Below are positions 43,351-50,361 of a stretch of DNA of 53,063 nt, piece after piece. The stretch's first letter is position 1; each line of letters opens with the position of its first letter. Under the pieces are notes generated by a model that was not told where the DNA came from, made no database searches, and saw only the letters and a program-made list of their open reading frames with translations. Origin of the DNA: CAYXBG01 sp964463145 (GTDB lineage Bacteria > Acidobacteriota > UBA6911 > RPQK01 > CBDAPI01); assembly GCA_964463145.1 (NCBI GenBank), contig CAYXBG010000002.1:1-53063 (forward strand), written 5' to 3'. The translations under genes and the position numbers were made by a program.

Positions 43351-44232
43351 TCAGGATTCCTCAATCAGAGTTCCGGATCCTTCATTAGTGAAAATCTCTG
43401 CCAGCAATGAGTCTGGTTCCAGCCCGTTGATGATGTGAGCCCTGGGAACGCCTCCTTCCAGGGCACTACGACAAGCATCCAGTTTTACCCGCATGCCCCC
43501 TTGCGCACTCGAATTTCTAATCTCCTCGAGACGGGATAGATTCATCTGCGAGATCAAAGTCCCCGTGTCTTCAGGGTTTTCAAAAACTCCTGCCACCGGG
43601 GTAAGCAGTAGAAGCTTCGTAGCCCCTAGGGCGATAGCCAGCTCAGCCGCTACGGTATCTGCATTCACGTTGAGTACTTTACTATCACCTCCATCAGCAA
43701 GAGTACTGATCACAGGCACGTAAGATCCTTCGAGTAAGTGTATTAGTAAGGAGGGTTCTACCTCTTTAATATCCCCTACATATCCAAAATCGACAATCTT
43801 CTCGGTGTCACTCTCTTCGTCTTTAATTTTCTGAACAGGTCGTCGCACAGCACGGATTGATCGGGAATCGATTCCCGACAGTCCCACACCAGGAACTTGA
43901 AGCGCATTTAGTTTGGCCAGCACTTCGGTATTCAGCTTACCGTTGAACACCATCTTGGCAACTTCCAGGGTCTCTAGGTCAGTCACTCGCCGACCATCAA
44001 TTAGTTTTACTGGAATACCCAGGCGCTCGGCCATCGATGTGGCCTGTGGTCCACCACCGTGTACTAAAACGATCCGGATGTTCAGCTGATGAAGTAGGGC
44101 TACTTGGGTCACGACCTGATCCAACCCATCTTCGTCGGACAGAATACCCCCACCAAGCTTGATGACAAAAATCTGCTGTTTATAGAGGCGCAAATAAGGC
44201 AGTGCCTGTTCAAGGCCAATGATTGAGCTCAT
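43351..44232 (-). CDS. argB: N-acylglutamate kinase (ArgB)
   Basis: A 293-aa amino-acid-kinase fold protein: FVIKLGGGIL, VLVHGGGPQATSMAERLGI, VAKMVFNGKLNTEVLAKLN, GLSGIDSR, LNVNADTVAAELAIALGATKLLLLTPVAGV and GGMRVKLDACRSALEGGV. It phosphorylates N-acylglutamate, step 2 of arginine synthesis. The N-terminal helix LEQALPYLRLYKQQ before the first strand is the feature that goes with arginine-feedback-sensitive enzymes. Start and argF' stop overlap by 4 bp; it is the last gene of the five-gene coupled run. N-acetyl versus N-succinyl preference cannot be read from the sequence. Confidence 0.92.
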   Translation of the reverse strand: MSSIIGLEQALPYLRLYKQQIFVIKLGGGILSDEDGLDQVVTQVALLHQLNIRIVLVHGGGPQATSMAERLGIPVKLIDGRRVTDLETLEVAKMVFNGKLNTEVLAKLNALQVPGVGLSGIDSRSIRAVRRPVQKIKDEESDTEKIVDFGYVGDIKEVEPSLLIHLLEGSYVPVISTLADGGDSKVLNVNADTVAAELAIALGATKLLLLTPVAGVFENPEDTGTLISQMNLSRLEEIRNSSAQGGMRVKLDACRSALEGGVPRAHIINGLEPDSLLAEIFTNEGSGTLIEES

Positions 44233-45236
44233 CGATGTGTCTCCCCGTGACCAAGTAAATCGAGCAGTAAAGCCTTCTGGACATGCAGCCGGTTTTCAGC
44301 CTGATCCACAACTTTACTGGCCGGTGAATTAAGAACCTCATCTGAAACCACTACATTCCGTCGCACTGGCAAGCAATGCATAAAATGCGCCTGATCCGTA
44401 AGCCCCATCAGTTCCTGAGTTACCTGCCAATTAGAATACTTCTGTCGTATTTTTTGCTCAGCTTGGTGATCACCATAAGCAGCGAGACTACCCCAAGATT
44501 TTGCATAGACCACCTGGCTAGAGGAGATAGCATCGCGTTTGGCACTCTCTCGGATATTTCCTCCCGTGGCGGAAGCGACCTTTTTTGCGTAGTTCATCAG
44601 GCCCTCATCAAGGGAGAACTCCGGAGGCCGCACTACGGTCACATCTAGGCCTTGCTGAACCGCCATTAAAATTACAGATCGGGGTACGGCCAACGGTAGA
44701 GCTTTAGGGTGGTAAGCCCAGGTCAGGGCAAGAGGGCTTCCTTTTTCTAGGCCCAATTCTAGCCATGTCAGAGCATCCCCAAGAGCTTGACATGGGTGCC
44801 ATAGGGCCGACTCTAAATTAATTACTGGTACGGTTGCGTGTCGGGCAAAAGAACTCAAAACCGGGTCCTGGCTATCCTTCTCCCAAGAACGACCTGAGGG
44901 GAAAGCCCTAACTGCAAGAGCATCAAAATAGCGAGATAAAACCGGCGCTGCCTCTCGGACATGCTCAGCCTTATCGCCATCCATAACCACATTATCCTCG
45001 ACCTCCAAGTCCCAAACACCTTGCCCAACTGAAAGAACCGTAACCGCCCCCCCCAGTTGTTTCATGCCCACAGAAAACGAAGTCTGTGTACGTAGACTCG
45101 GATCAAAAAAGATCATTCCTAAATTCTTGCCCTCTAGCCCACCGACCGTACGACTAGCCTTAATAAGAGCTGCTTTATCTAGTAGATGCTCGATCTCGGT
45201 CGGTCCGAGATTTTCGGTCGATATAAGGTGCTTCAT
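44229..45236 (-). CDS. argF': N-acyl-ornithine transcarbamylase (probably N-succinyl-type), ArgF'
   Basis: A 335-aa transcarbamylase of the N-acetyl/N-succinyl-ornithine type, not a classical ArgF. It has FFDPSLRTQTSF (carbamoyl-phosphate loop, with Gln where most have a second Arg), VVMDGDKAEHVREA, HPCQALGDALTWLEL, LTWAYHPKALPLAVP, VVYAKSWGSL, FMHCLPVRRN and AENRLHVQKA. The last stretch matches Xanthomonas AOTCase, which carries a carboxylated Lys there. The residue separating N-acetyl (Glu92 in Xanthomonas) from N-succinyl enzymes (Pro90 in Bacteroides) is Ala90 (codon 44967-44969). Published E92A/S/V/P mutants turn AOTCase into an SOTCase, so succinyl-ornithine is the predicted substrate. 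It overlaps argD and argB by 4 bp each. Confidence 0.9.
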   Translation of the reverse strand: MKHLISTENLGPTEIEHLLDKAALIKASRTVGGLEGKNLGMIFFDPSLRTQTSFSVGMKQLGGAVTVLSVGQGVWDLEVEDNVVMDGDKAEHVREAAPVLSRYFDALAVRAFPSGRSWEKDSQDPVLSSFARHATVPVINLESALWHPCQALGDALTWLELGLEKGSPLALTWAYHPKALPLAVPRSVILMAVQQGLDVTVVRPPEFSLDEGLMNYAKKVASATGGNIRESAKRDAISSSQVVYAKSWGSLAAYGDHQAEQKIRQKYSNWQVTQELMGLTDQAHFMHCLPVRRNVVVSDEVLNSPASKVVDQAENRLHVQKALLLDLLGHGETHR

Positions 45237-46428
45237 GATGGTTCAGAAACGAATTTCTCTAAAGCCTCTGCTAACTGTTCAAAAGCAGGCGCCTCGATTG
45301 TCAAAGGTGGCATAAGGCGTAATACATGGGGATCGGACGATACCCCGGTCATAATATTCTGGTGGAATAGGTGCTTAACAACCTCGCGAGCAGGAACATT
45401 GGTCTCTAAACCCAACAGCAATCCACACCCTCGAACTCCCACTATCGGTCCAGTTACGAGAGTACTCCGGGCCACATCTTCCATCAAAAGTGCCCGACTC
45501 ATCAGATTTTCATTCTCGATAGCTTCCAGAACGGCTAGTCCAGCAGCGCAAGACATTGGACCACCCCCAAAGGTACTTCCTAGTTCTCCCATTGAGAGTG
45601 ACATACTAACTTCTTCTGTAGCCAGTACGGCCCCGAGAGGAAAGCCATTAGCAATACCCTTAGCCGCTGTCACTATATCGACTCTTGCATTAAAACGATC
45701 ACAAGCAAAAGATGCCCCAACGCGGCCCATACCAGTTTGTACTTCATCAAAGATGACCAAAGTACCGTTATCATGGCAAACTTTTACAACCTCCGGATAA
45801 TAGTCAGGAGCTGCTAGTTTCACACCGTTCATACTCTGAATTGGCTCAAGTATCAAAGCTGCAGTTTCACTTGTCAAAGCGTTGCTTAGTGACTCAATAT
45901 CACCAAACTCTACTGCCTCTATTTCGTGTACTAATGACGGGAACTGGTCCCGGTAGCCTCCGAGAGTCGTCATGGATAGAGCACCAGCAGTTCGACCGTG
46001 GAAGCCACCTTGTACACACAAAATCTTCTGTCGTCCTGTGGCGCTAATCGCCAACTTGACAGCGTTTTCATTTGCTTCACTGCCCGAGTTGCACAGGAAA
46101 AGTCTAGATAGTTGATCCGGTGCGAATTCGACCAGGCGCTGTTGATAAATAGCACGCATATCGTTGCCAGCAATGTTTGAGTAAAAAGCCAGTTTCTCAG
46201 CCTGCTGCATCATGGAACTGACCCACCCCGGGTGGGCATGTCCGAGATCACCGATGGNNNNNNNNNNACACAGTGCCCACCGTAGAAATCAAGGTATTCC
46301 TTGCCCGTAGCATCAAAAACAGAACAACCTTTGCCCTCTACCAAAGTAACTGGCCACTTGGGATAGCTGGGTATCTGGTACTGATCCTCAAGTTCCAAAA
46401 AAAATGATGTTGTCTCATTTGTGACCAT
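45233..46428 (-). CDS. argD: Acylornithine aminotransferase (ArgD), interrupted by an assembly gap
   Basis: Class-III PLP aminotransferase converting N-acyl-glutamate semialdehyde to N-acyl-ornithine. Before the gap the protein reads through EYLDFYGGHC; after it, IGDLGHAHPGWVSSMMQQ. Later motifs are NSGSEANENAVKLA, FHGRTAGALS, VIFDEVQTGMGRVG, the PLP-lysine region AAKGIANGFPLGA and STFGGGPMSCAAGLAV. Ten N at 46258-46267 leave the two sides out of frame. The true gap must be 2 modulo 3 bases, and family spacing suggests about five to eight. The start is ATG 46428 with GAGGCG upstream (TTG 46443 is an alternative). The stop overlaps argF'. Confidence 0.88.
46258..46267. other. Assembly gap (10 N) inside argD
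   Basis: Ten undetermined bases between the codons for YGGHC and IGDLGHAHP of ArgD. The flanking frames are offset by one, so ten is a placeholder length, not the real size. It does not indicate a biological frameshift. Confidence 0.98.
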
Positions 46429-46439
46429 AATCGCCTCTA

Positions 46440-47501
46440 TCAAACGGGCCTGGAGGGAGGGGACAGTAGTCCTTCAGTCTCCTTCCATCCCGACATTAGA
46501 TTTGCATTCTGTATTGCCCGACCCGCTGCCCCTCCCAGAAGATTGTCGAGTGCAGCGCAGATGACCGCACACCTCCCCTGCACATGCACAGAGATATCGC
46601 AGCGACTAGTGCCCGAAACATCCCCAACAGCGGGAGATTCATCCACCATCTTTACAAGTGGAGACTCAGCGTAGACTTGATCAAAATGTTCTCGCAATAC
46701 GAACCTATCCATCCCTTCAGGGAAAAAAGCATGTACAGTTGTAAATATTCCTCTAACAAGGGGAGTCATTTGGGGCACAAAGGAAATAGCCATCTCCTGA
46801 CTGCCTCCACTAACTTCCCAGCCTCGTTTTATTTCAGGATAGTGCTGGTGTCCATCGACTTTATAGGCTCGAAAATTATTGGCCCTCAAAGGATGGTGAG
46901 TGGTAGGACTCGGGAATGTCCCGGCACCAGAGGATCCAGTTTTTCCATCTATCGCTATAAACTGCGGTGGCTGTTTTAAGGACGCTAAGGGTCGCATTGC
47001 AAGCTGTGCAGCGGTAGCAAAACATCCAGGGTTAGCCGTAAATCGAGAGCAAATAATCTTTTCTTTCTCAAACTCGGGAAGCCCGTAAACAAATTTAGAC
47101 AACCAGCCCGGAGAGATATGCTTTTTGCCATAGTAGTCAGAGTACTCTTGTGAGGAATCTAACCGGAAATCACCCGACAGATCCACTACCCGAAGGTCTG
47201 TTTCTGGAAAGCGCCCCAAAATTGCAGGAAGAAACTCCATACTATGGCCGTGAGCCAAGGCACAAAAAAGGGTCCATTTCCCTTTCTTAAGCTGACGCCA
47301 ATCCCATTCTTCACTGGAAGAAAAAGTTTTTTCTGTGAGTCCTTCTAACTCTGTATACACCGCTGCTATCTTCTGACCTGCAAAGGTGGAGGATACAGCC
47401 CCTTTCAAGCGAAAATTCGGGTGCATAACAAGTAGACGAAGAAGTTCTCGTCCTACAAAACTACCAGCTCCGATAACAAGAGCTTTTTCAGGCTGCTGCA
47501 T
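46440..47501 (-). CDS. argC: N-acyl-gamma-glutamyl-phosphate reductase (ArgC)
   Basis: A 353-aa NADP-dependent reductase: VIGAGSFVGRELLRLL (nucleotide binding), VVDLSGDFRL, YGLPEF, and the catalytic Cys160 in TANPGCFATAAQL. GSSGAGTFPSPTTHHPLRAN and YKVDGHQHYPEI contain the substrate-site His residues, and VPQMTPLVRGIFTTVHAFFP closes the domain. The usual length and order are intact. It catalyses step 3 of arginine synthesis. Its start lies 14 bp inside the end of the upstream P-loop gene, and its stop is 12 bp before the preferred argD start. Confidence 0.92.
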   Translation of the reverse strand: MQQPEKALVIGAGSFVGRELLRLLVMHPNFRLKGAVSSTFAGQKIAAVYTELEGLTEKTFSSSEEWDWRQLKKGKWTLFCALAHGHSMEFLPAILGRFPETDLRVVDLSGDFRLDSSQEYSDYYGKKHISPGWLSKFVYGLPEFEKEKIICSRFTANPGCFATAAQLAMRPLASLKQPPQFIAIDGKTGSSGAGTFPSPTTHHPLRANNFRAYKVDGHQHYPEIKRGWEVSGGSQEMAISFVPQMTPLVRGIFTTVHAFFPEGMDRFVLREHFDQVYAESPLVKMVDESPAVGDVSGTSRCDISVHVQGRCAVICAALDNLLGGAAGRAIQNANLMSGWKETEGLLSPPSRPV

Positions 47502-48540
47502 TGAGAAGCAACTCCTCAGATACGTGTTTATGTAACTTCTGCGGTGAGCTCAGCGCGTTCGCTGCTTTTAAACCCAATGTGTCGACTATAAATCGTCTAC
47601 CAACCTCATTATCGGTTACCGGACCACTAACGATCTGGGTGGAGATATTGATTTGCTCAAGAAAACGTACAGCCCCCCAGGCGCCTGCCGGATCGTTAGC
47701 GCAAAGAACAACACAGCCAAAGTAATGGGGGAGATGCTCGTCAGTGAGGATGGACTGTACTCCATATTCACCCATAATACCGTCTCCAAACTCAAGAACT
47801 ATCACCTCTGGATTACTCCGGCATAGATGACCAATTAGTCGCCGAGTAACTTGAGCTGCTGTATCTGCTGCTGTTGACACAATCCCTGCATCCATGAAGG
47901 ATAGTGCCACTGTCGCCCCATAATCGCGCATGTTGAGAACATCTCTCTGTAAGGCGACTCCGGTAACTTTAGCCGCACCCACGCGCTTACCTGCTTTGGT
48001 TAGGCCGTGAATGATCTCACAGGCTGCCACAGTTTTACCCGAATTCATACATGTACCCATGACCGCAATCAAGGGAGGAATTTTCGTTTCCTCCTCGCAC
48101 TCTGGGATGGCGTTGAGCTGGACATGGGCGGGCTCCCCTATCCGCTTGCCAAGGTAAGGAAAATGTAACACCTGGCCAAGAACCTCAATCTCAAAAGGAG
48201 GGCCCACATCCGGATTGAAAGATGTACACTCCCCCACTACACCTCCCAGATTAAGGAGATGCAAACAGTCGCCGACTTCTATTGAATCGGGTACGATCCC
48301 CTCATATCCATGCAGGGCGTGTCGTTCTCCCAGTACTCCGGCTATAATATCCCCACTCTTCAAACGCACCATTCGGCCCTGCCGATTTTCCATCTGATTA
48401 TAAACCGTCTTGTCGTTAAGCACGCGCCCCGCAAGAACAGAACCGGCACTTGAGAGTATAGTATCCCCCAAATACACATCGGTACGAACGTTGGCACCCT
48501 TGGCCGCGGACCCAATTTTGTCAAGCTTCAGCTTCTTCAA
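47488..48540 (-). CDS. P-loop NTPase-fold protein at the head of the arginine operon, function unknown
   Basis: A 350-aa protein with two parts. Residues ~20-145 are beta-rich (GDTILSSAGSVLAGRVLND, KSGDIIAGVLGERHALHG, IEVGDCLHLLNLGG). Residues ~157-325 form a P-loop domain: Walker A GTCMNSGKT (162-170), AAKVTGVAL (189-197), SFMDAGIVSTAADTAAQ, a Walker-B-like VIVLEFGDGIMGEYG (247-260) and VVLCANDPAGAWGAV. It recalls DUF1611/dethiobiotin-synthetase-like proteins only at a distance. The TTG start has GGAGA upstream; an ATG at 48553 is out of frame. It is the first gene behind the ARG-boxed promoter and overlaps argC by 14 bp, so a role in arginine synthesis or its control is likely. No enzyme activity can be assigned. 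Confidence 0.75.
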   Translation of the reverse strand: MKKLKLDKIGSAAKGANVRTDVYLGDTILSSAGSVLAGRVLNDKTVYNQMENRQGRMVRLKSGDIIAGVLGERHALHGYEGIVPDSIEVGDCLHLLNLGGVVGECTSFNPDVGPPFEIEVLGQVLHFPYLGKRIGEPAHVQLNAIPECEEETKIPPLIAVMGTCMNSGKTVAACEIIHGLTKAGKRVGAAKVTGVALQRDVLNMRDYGATVALSFMDAGIVSTAADTAAQVTRRLIGHLCRSNPEVIVLEFGDGIMGEYGVQSILTDEHLPHYFGCVVLCANDPAGAWGAVRFLEQINISTQIVSGPVTDNEVGRRFIVDTLGLKAANALSSPQKLHKHVSEELLLNAAA

Positions 48541-48573
48541 TTTTTTTCTCCATTAAAGAACATTCGCATACGG

Positions 48574-48587
48574 AGCATAATTATGCA
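48574..48587. promoter_or_regulatory. ARG box (ArgR operator) of the argC arm
   Basis: GCATAATTATGC at 48575-48586 is a perfect 12-bp palindrome, flanked so that the 14-mer differs from TGCAT-W4-ATGCA at one base. A second overlapping palindrome, TTATGCATAA, covers 48581-48590. The form matches the ArgR consensus (TGAAT-W4-ATTCA) with a symmetric change. It covers the -10 hexamer of the minus-strand promoter, so bound ArgR would block transcription. Confidence 0.75.
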
Positions 48588-48608
48588 TAAATACAGAGAA
48601 CAAGTCAA
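48580..48608 (-). promoter_or_regulatory. Promoter of the P-loop gene-argCDF'B operon
   Basis: On the minus strand TTGACT (48608-48603), a 17-nt spacer and CATAAT (48585-48580) each match the sigma-70 consensus at 5 of 6 positions. Transcription would start near 48573, giving a short leader of about 33 nt before the TTG start with GGAGA. The ARG box covers the -10. Confidence 0.7.
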
Positions 48609-48687
48609 TCTTGCATTTTCAAGGATTTTTGACACTAAAAGTATATTAATAAAAAGAAATACATAGAAAATAAATCAGGAAACGACC

Positions 48688-48718
48688 TTGACGTAACCAG
48701 TCTATTGTGCATTATTAT
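48688..48718 (+). promoter_or_regulatory. Promoter of argR-argG-argH
   Basis: TTGACG at 48688-48693 is a good -35. The -10 is either CATTAT (48710-48715, 16-nt spacer) or TATTAT (48713-48718, 19-nt spacer). Both place the start of transcription at about 48722-48725, essentially on the argR ATG at 48725, so the messenger may be leaderless. The ARG box at 48708-48721 covers the -10. Confidence 0.5.
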
Positions 48719-48721
48719 GCA
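48708..48721. promoter_or_regulatory. ARG box (ArgR operator) of the argR arm
   Basis: TGCATTATTATGCA: 5-bp inverted arms around TATT, 12 of 14 positions matching the TGAAT-W4-ATTCA ArgR consensus, with symmetric C/G changes shared with the other ARG box 134 bp away. It lies on the -10 of the argR promoter and ends 3 bp before the argR ATG, which fits autorepression. Confidence 0.8.
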
Positions 48722-48724
48722 TTC

Positions 48725-49159
48725 ATGAGTATAAACAAGGATGCCAGGCATGAGGTCATCCTGAGGATTATTCGTGATCAAAACGTATCGAGTCAGGCTC
48801 AACTCAAGCGGGAGTTGGAAGGGCATGGATATGAGGCAAACCAAGCAACGTTGTCGCGAGACCTCAAGGAACTGAAAATCACGAAAGTCATCAACCCGAT
48901 CGGAGGGGGATACCGGTATCAGCATCGATTGAGTTCCAGTTCTGGGTTAGACCAAGCGGTATCATCCATTAGTAGGAATATGATTGTTTGGCGGACTCGA
49001 ACGGGATTGGCTCCCGCTCTCGCTTATGAGATTGATCGGATCCAATTACCCACCGTCCTTGGAACTATAGCGGGAGAAGACACCGTTCTAACCATTATTG
49101 CAGAAGACGCAAATACCGAAGAAGTGGAGCAGTTGATATGGAACAGTCTGGAAGCATAA
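48725..49159 (+). CDS. argR: Arginine repressor ArgR
   Basis: A 144-aa ArgR. The winged-helix N-domain (VILRIIRDQNVSSQAQLKREL, EANQATLSRDLKELKITKV) contains the SR motif that contacts the ARG box. The C-domain (LPTVLGTIAGEDTVLTIIAED) carries the GTxxGxDT region that binds arginine and forms the hexamer. ATG 48725 gives the usual MxxKDARHE-like start; GTG 48707 is in frame but lies inside the operator and promoter. There is no Shine-Dalgarno before either, in line with a leaderless messenger. It overlaps argG by 22 bp. Confidence 0.93.
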   Translation: MSINKDARHEVILRIIRDQNVSSQAQLKRELEGHGYEANQATLSRDLKELKITKVINPIGGGYRYQHRLSSSSGLDQAVSSISRNMIVWRTRTGLAPALAYEIDRIQLPTVLGTIAGEDTVLTIIAEDANTEEVEQLIWNSLEA

Positions 49160-50361
49160 AAAAAATCATGCTTGCGTACTCGGGAGGCCTCGATACGTCA
49201 GCAATGCTGCATTGGTTGAAAAAAACTTATAAGTGCCCTGTCGTAGCCTTTGTTGCCGACGTAGGCCAGGAAGACGACTTTGAGGAAATACGACAGAAAG
49301 CATTAGCGACGGGAGCGGAAGAGTGCATCGTTTCTGATTTGAAAGACGAATTTGTGTCGGAATTCATCTACCCTGCTATCCAAGCCCATTCAATCTATGA
49401 GGATGCTTACCTGCTAGGGACATCTCTAGCGCGACCTCCGATTGCTAGGGCACAAGTTCTTGCAGCCAAAGAATGCGGTGCTGATTGCCTGGCCCATGGG
49501 TCCACTGGGAAGGGTAATGACCAGGTCCGTTTTGAGCTGACTTATCAGGCTCTAGCACCAGAGATTAAGATTTTGGCGCCATGGCGATTGTGGAACTTCA
49601 CCAGCCGTAGCGATTTAATTGAGTACTCGCATCAAAACGCTATCCCCATTACGTCTACGCTAGAAAAACCCTACAGTATCGACCAAAACCTGATGCACAC
49701 CTCTTATGAAGGTGGCATACTCGAAGATACTTGGAATCTAGCCCCTAAAGACATCTTTCTCACAACCGTAGATCCTTTGAAAGCCCCGGATGATCCCGAG
49801 ATTCTCCGGTTAGAGTTCAGTAAAGGGCTGCCCGCTAGCTTGGACGGTGTTAGCCTTGCCCCTACAGATCTAATAAGGGAGCTCAACACGCGGGCAGGAA
49901 AACATGGTGTCGGAAGAGTGGATCTAGTAGAAAATCGGTTCGTAGGAATGAAGTCTCGTGGGGTATACGAGACACCCGGAGTGACTGTCCTGCACGAGGC
50001 ACACCGAGCCTTGGAATCACTAGTTTTAGACCGTGAAGTCCAACATTTGAAAGACCGCTTGGGGAACGAACTGGCCACCAAGATATACAATGGTTTCTGG
50101 TTTGCGCCAGAGACTCAGCTGCTCCTGTCAGCCATTGCCCAAACCCAGGCATCGGTAACAGGTGAGGTTGAAATACAGCTTTTCAAAGGATCCTGCACTG
50201 TGTTACGGAAACGTTCACAGGAAAGTATTTATGATCCGGATTATGCAACCTTCGAATCGGATACTGTCTACAACCAAGCCGATGCCGGTGGATTTATTAG
50301 ACTTCAGGGGTTGCGGTTGCGAATGGGGGGAAAGAAAAAGGAAGCGAGGATTCTTGAGTAA
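49138..50361 (+). CDS. argG: Argininosuccinate synthase
   Basis: A 407-aa enzyme joining citrulline and aspartate with ATP. The N-type PP-loop AYSGGLDTSAMLHWL starts at residue ~13, followed by AHGSTGKGNDQVRFE, LAPWRLWNFTSRSDLIEY, TYEG-like TSYEGGILEDTWNL, GKHGVGRVDLVENRFVGMKSRGVYETPG and the C-terminal helical tail. The length is normal. The start lies 22 bp inside argR and the stop 8 bp inside argH, so the three genes are translated as one coupled unit. If ArgF' uses acyl-ornithine, the deacylase that yields citrulline must be elsewhere. Confidence 0.95.
   Translation: MEQSGSIKKIMLAYSGGLDTSAMLHWLKKTYKCPVVAFVADVGQEDDFEEIRQKALATGAEECIVSDLKDEFVSEFIYPAIQAHSIYEDAYLLGTSLARPPIARAQVLAAKECGADCLAHGSTGKGNDQVRFELTYQALAPEIKILAPWRLWNFTSRSDLIEYSHQNAIPITSTLEKPYSIDQNLMHTSYEGGILEDTWNLAPKDIFLTTVDPLKAPDDPEILRLEFSKGLPASLDGVSLAPTDLIRELNTRAGKHGVGRVDLVENRFVGMKSRGVYETPGVTVLHEAHRALESLVLDREVQHLKDRLGNELATKIYNGFWFAPETQLLLSAIAQTQASVTGEVEIQLFKGSCTVLRKRSQESIYDPDYATFESDTVYNQADAGGFIRLQGLRLRMGGKKKEARILE

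Noticed and set aside
44229..45236. Classical ornithine carbamoyltransferase (ArgF)
   Set aside because: The carbamoyl-phosphate loop, the VMDGD segment, YAKSWG and ENRLHVQKA are all of the N-acyl-ornithine type, and the SMG-like ornithine loop of classical OTCases is absent.
46210..46443. Separate small gene or frameshift pseudogene at the start of argD
   Set aside because: Both sides align to one ArgD, and the frame change is explained by the ten-N placeholder.
47488..48540. Naming the P-loop protein DgcN or DUF1611 outright
   Set aside because: Only the general P-loop layout is shared; the DUF1611 signature after the Walker A (TGQTG and EGQGS regions) is not matched, so the relation is offered only as a hypothesis.
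50162..50353. Extended N-terminus of ArgH
   Set aside because: These codons lie in another phase of argG, do not resemble ArgH, and a TTG with a ribosome binding site at 50354 gives the normal length.
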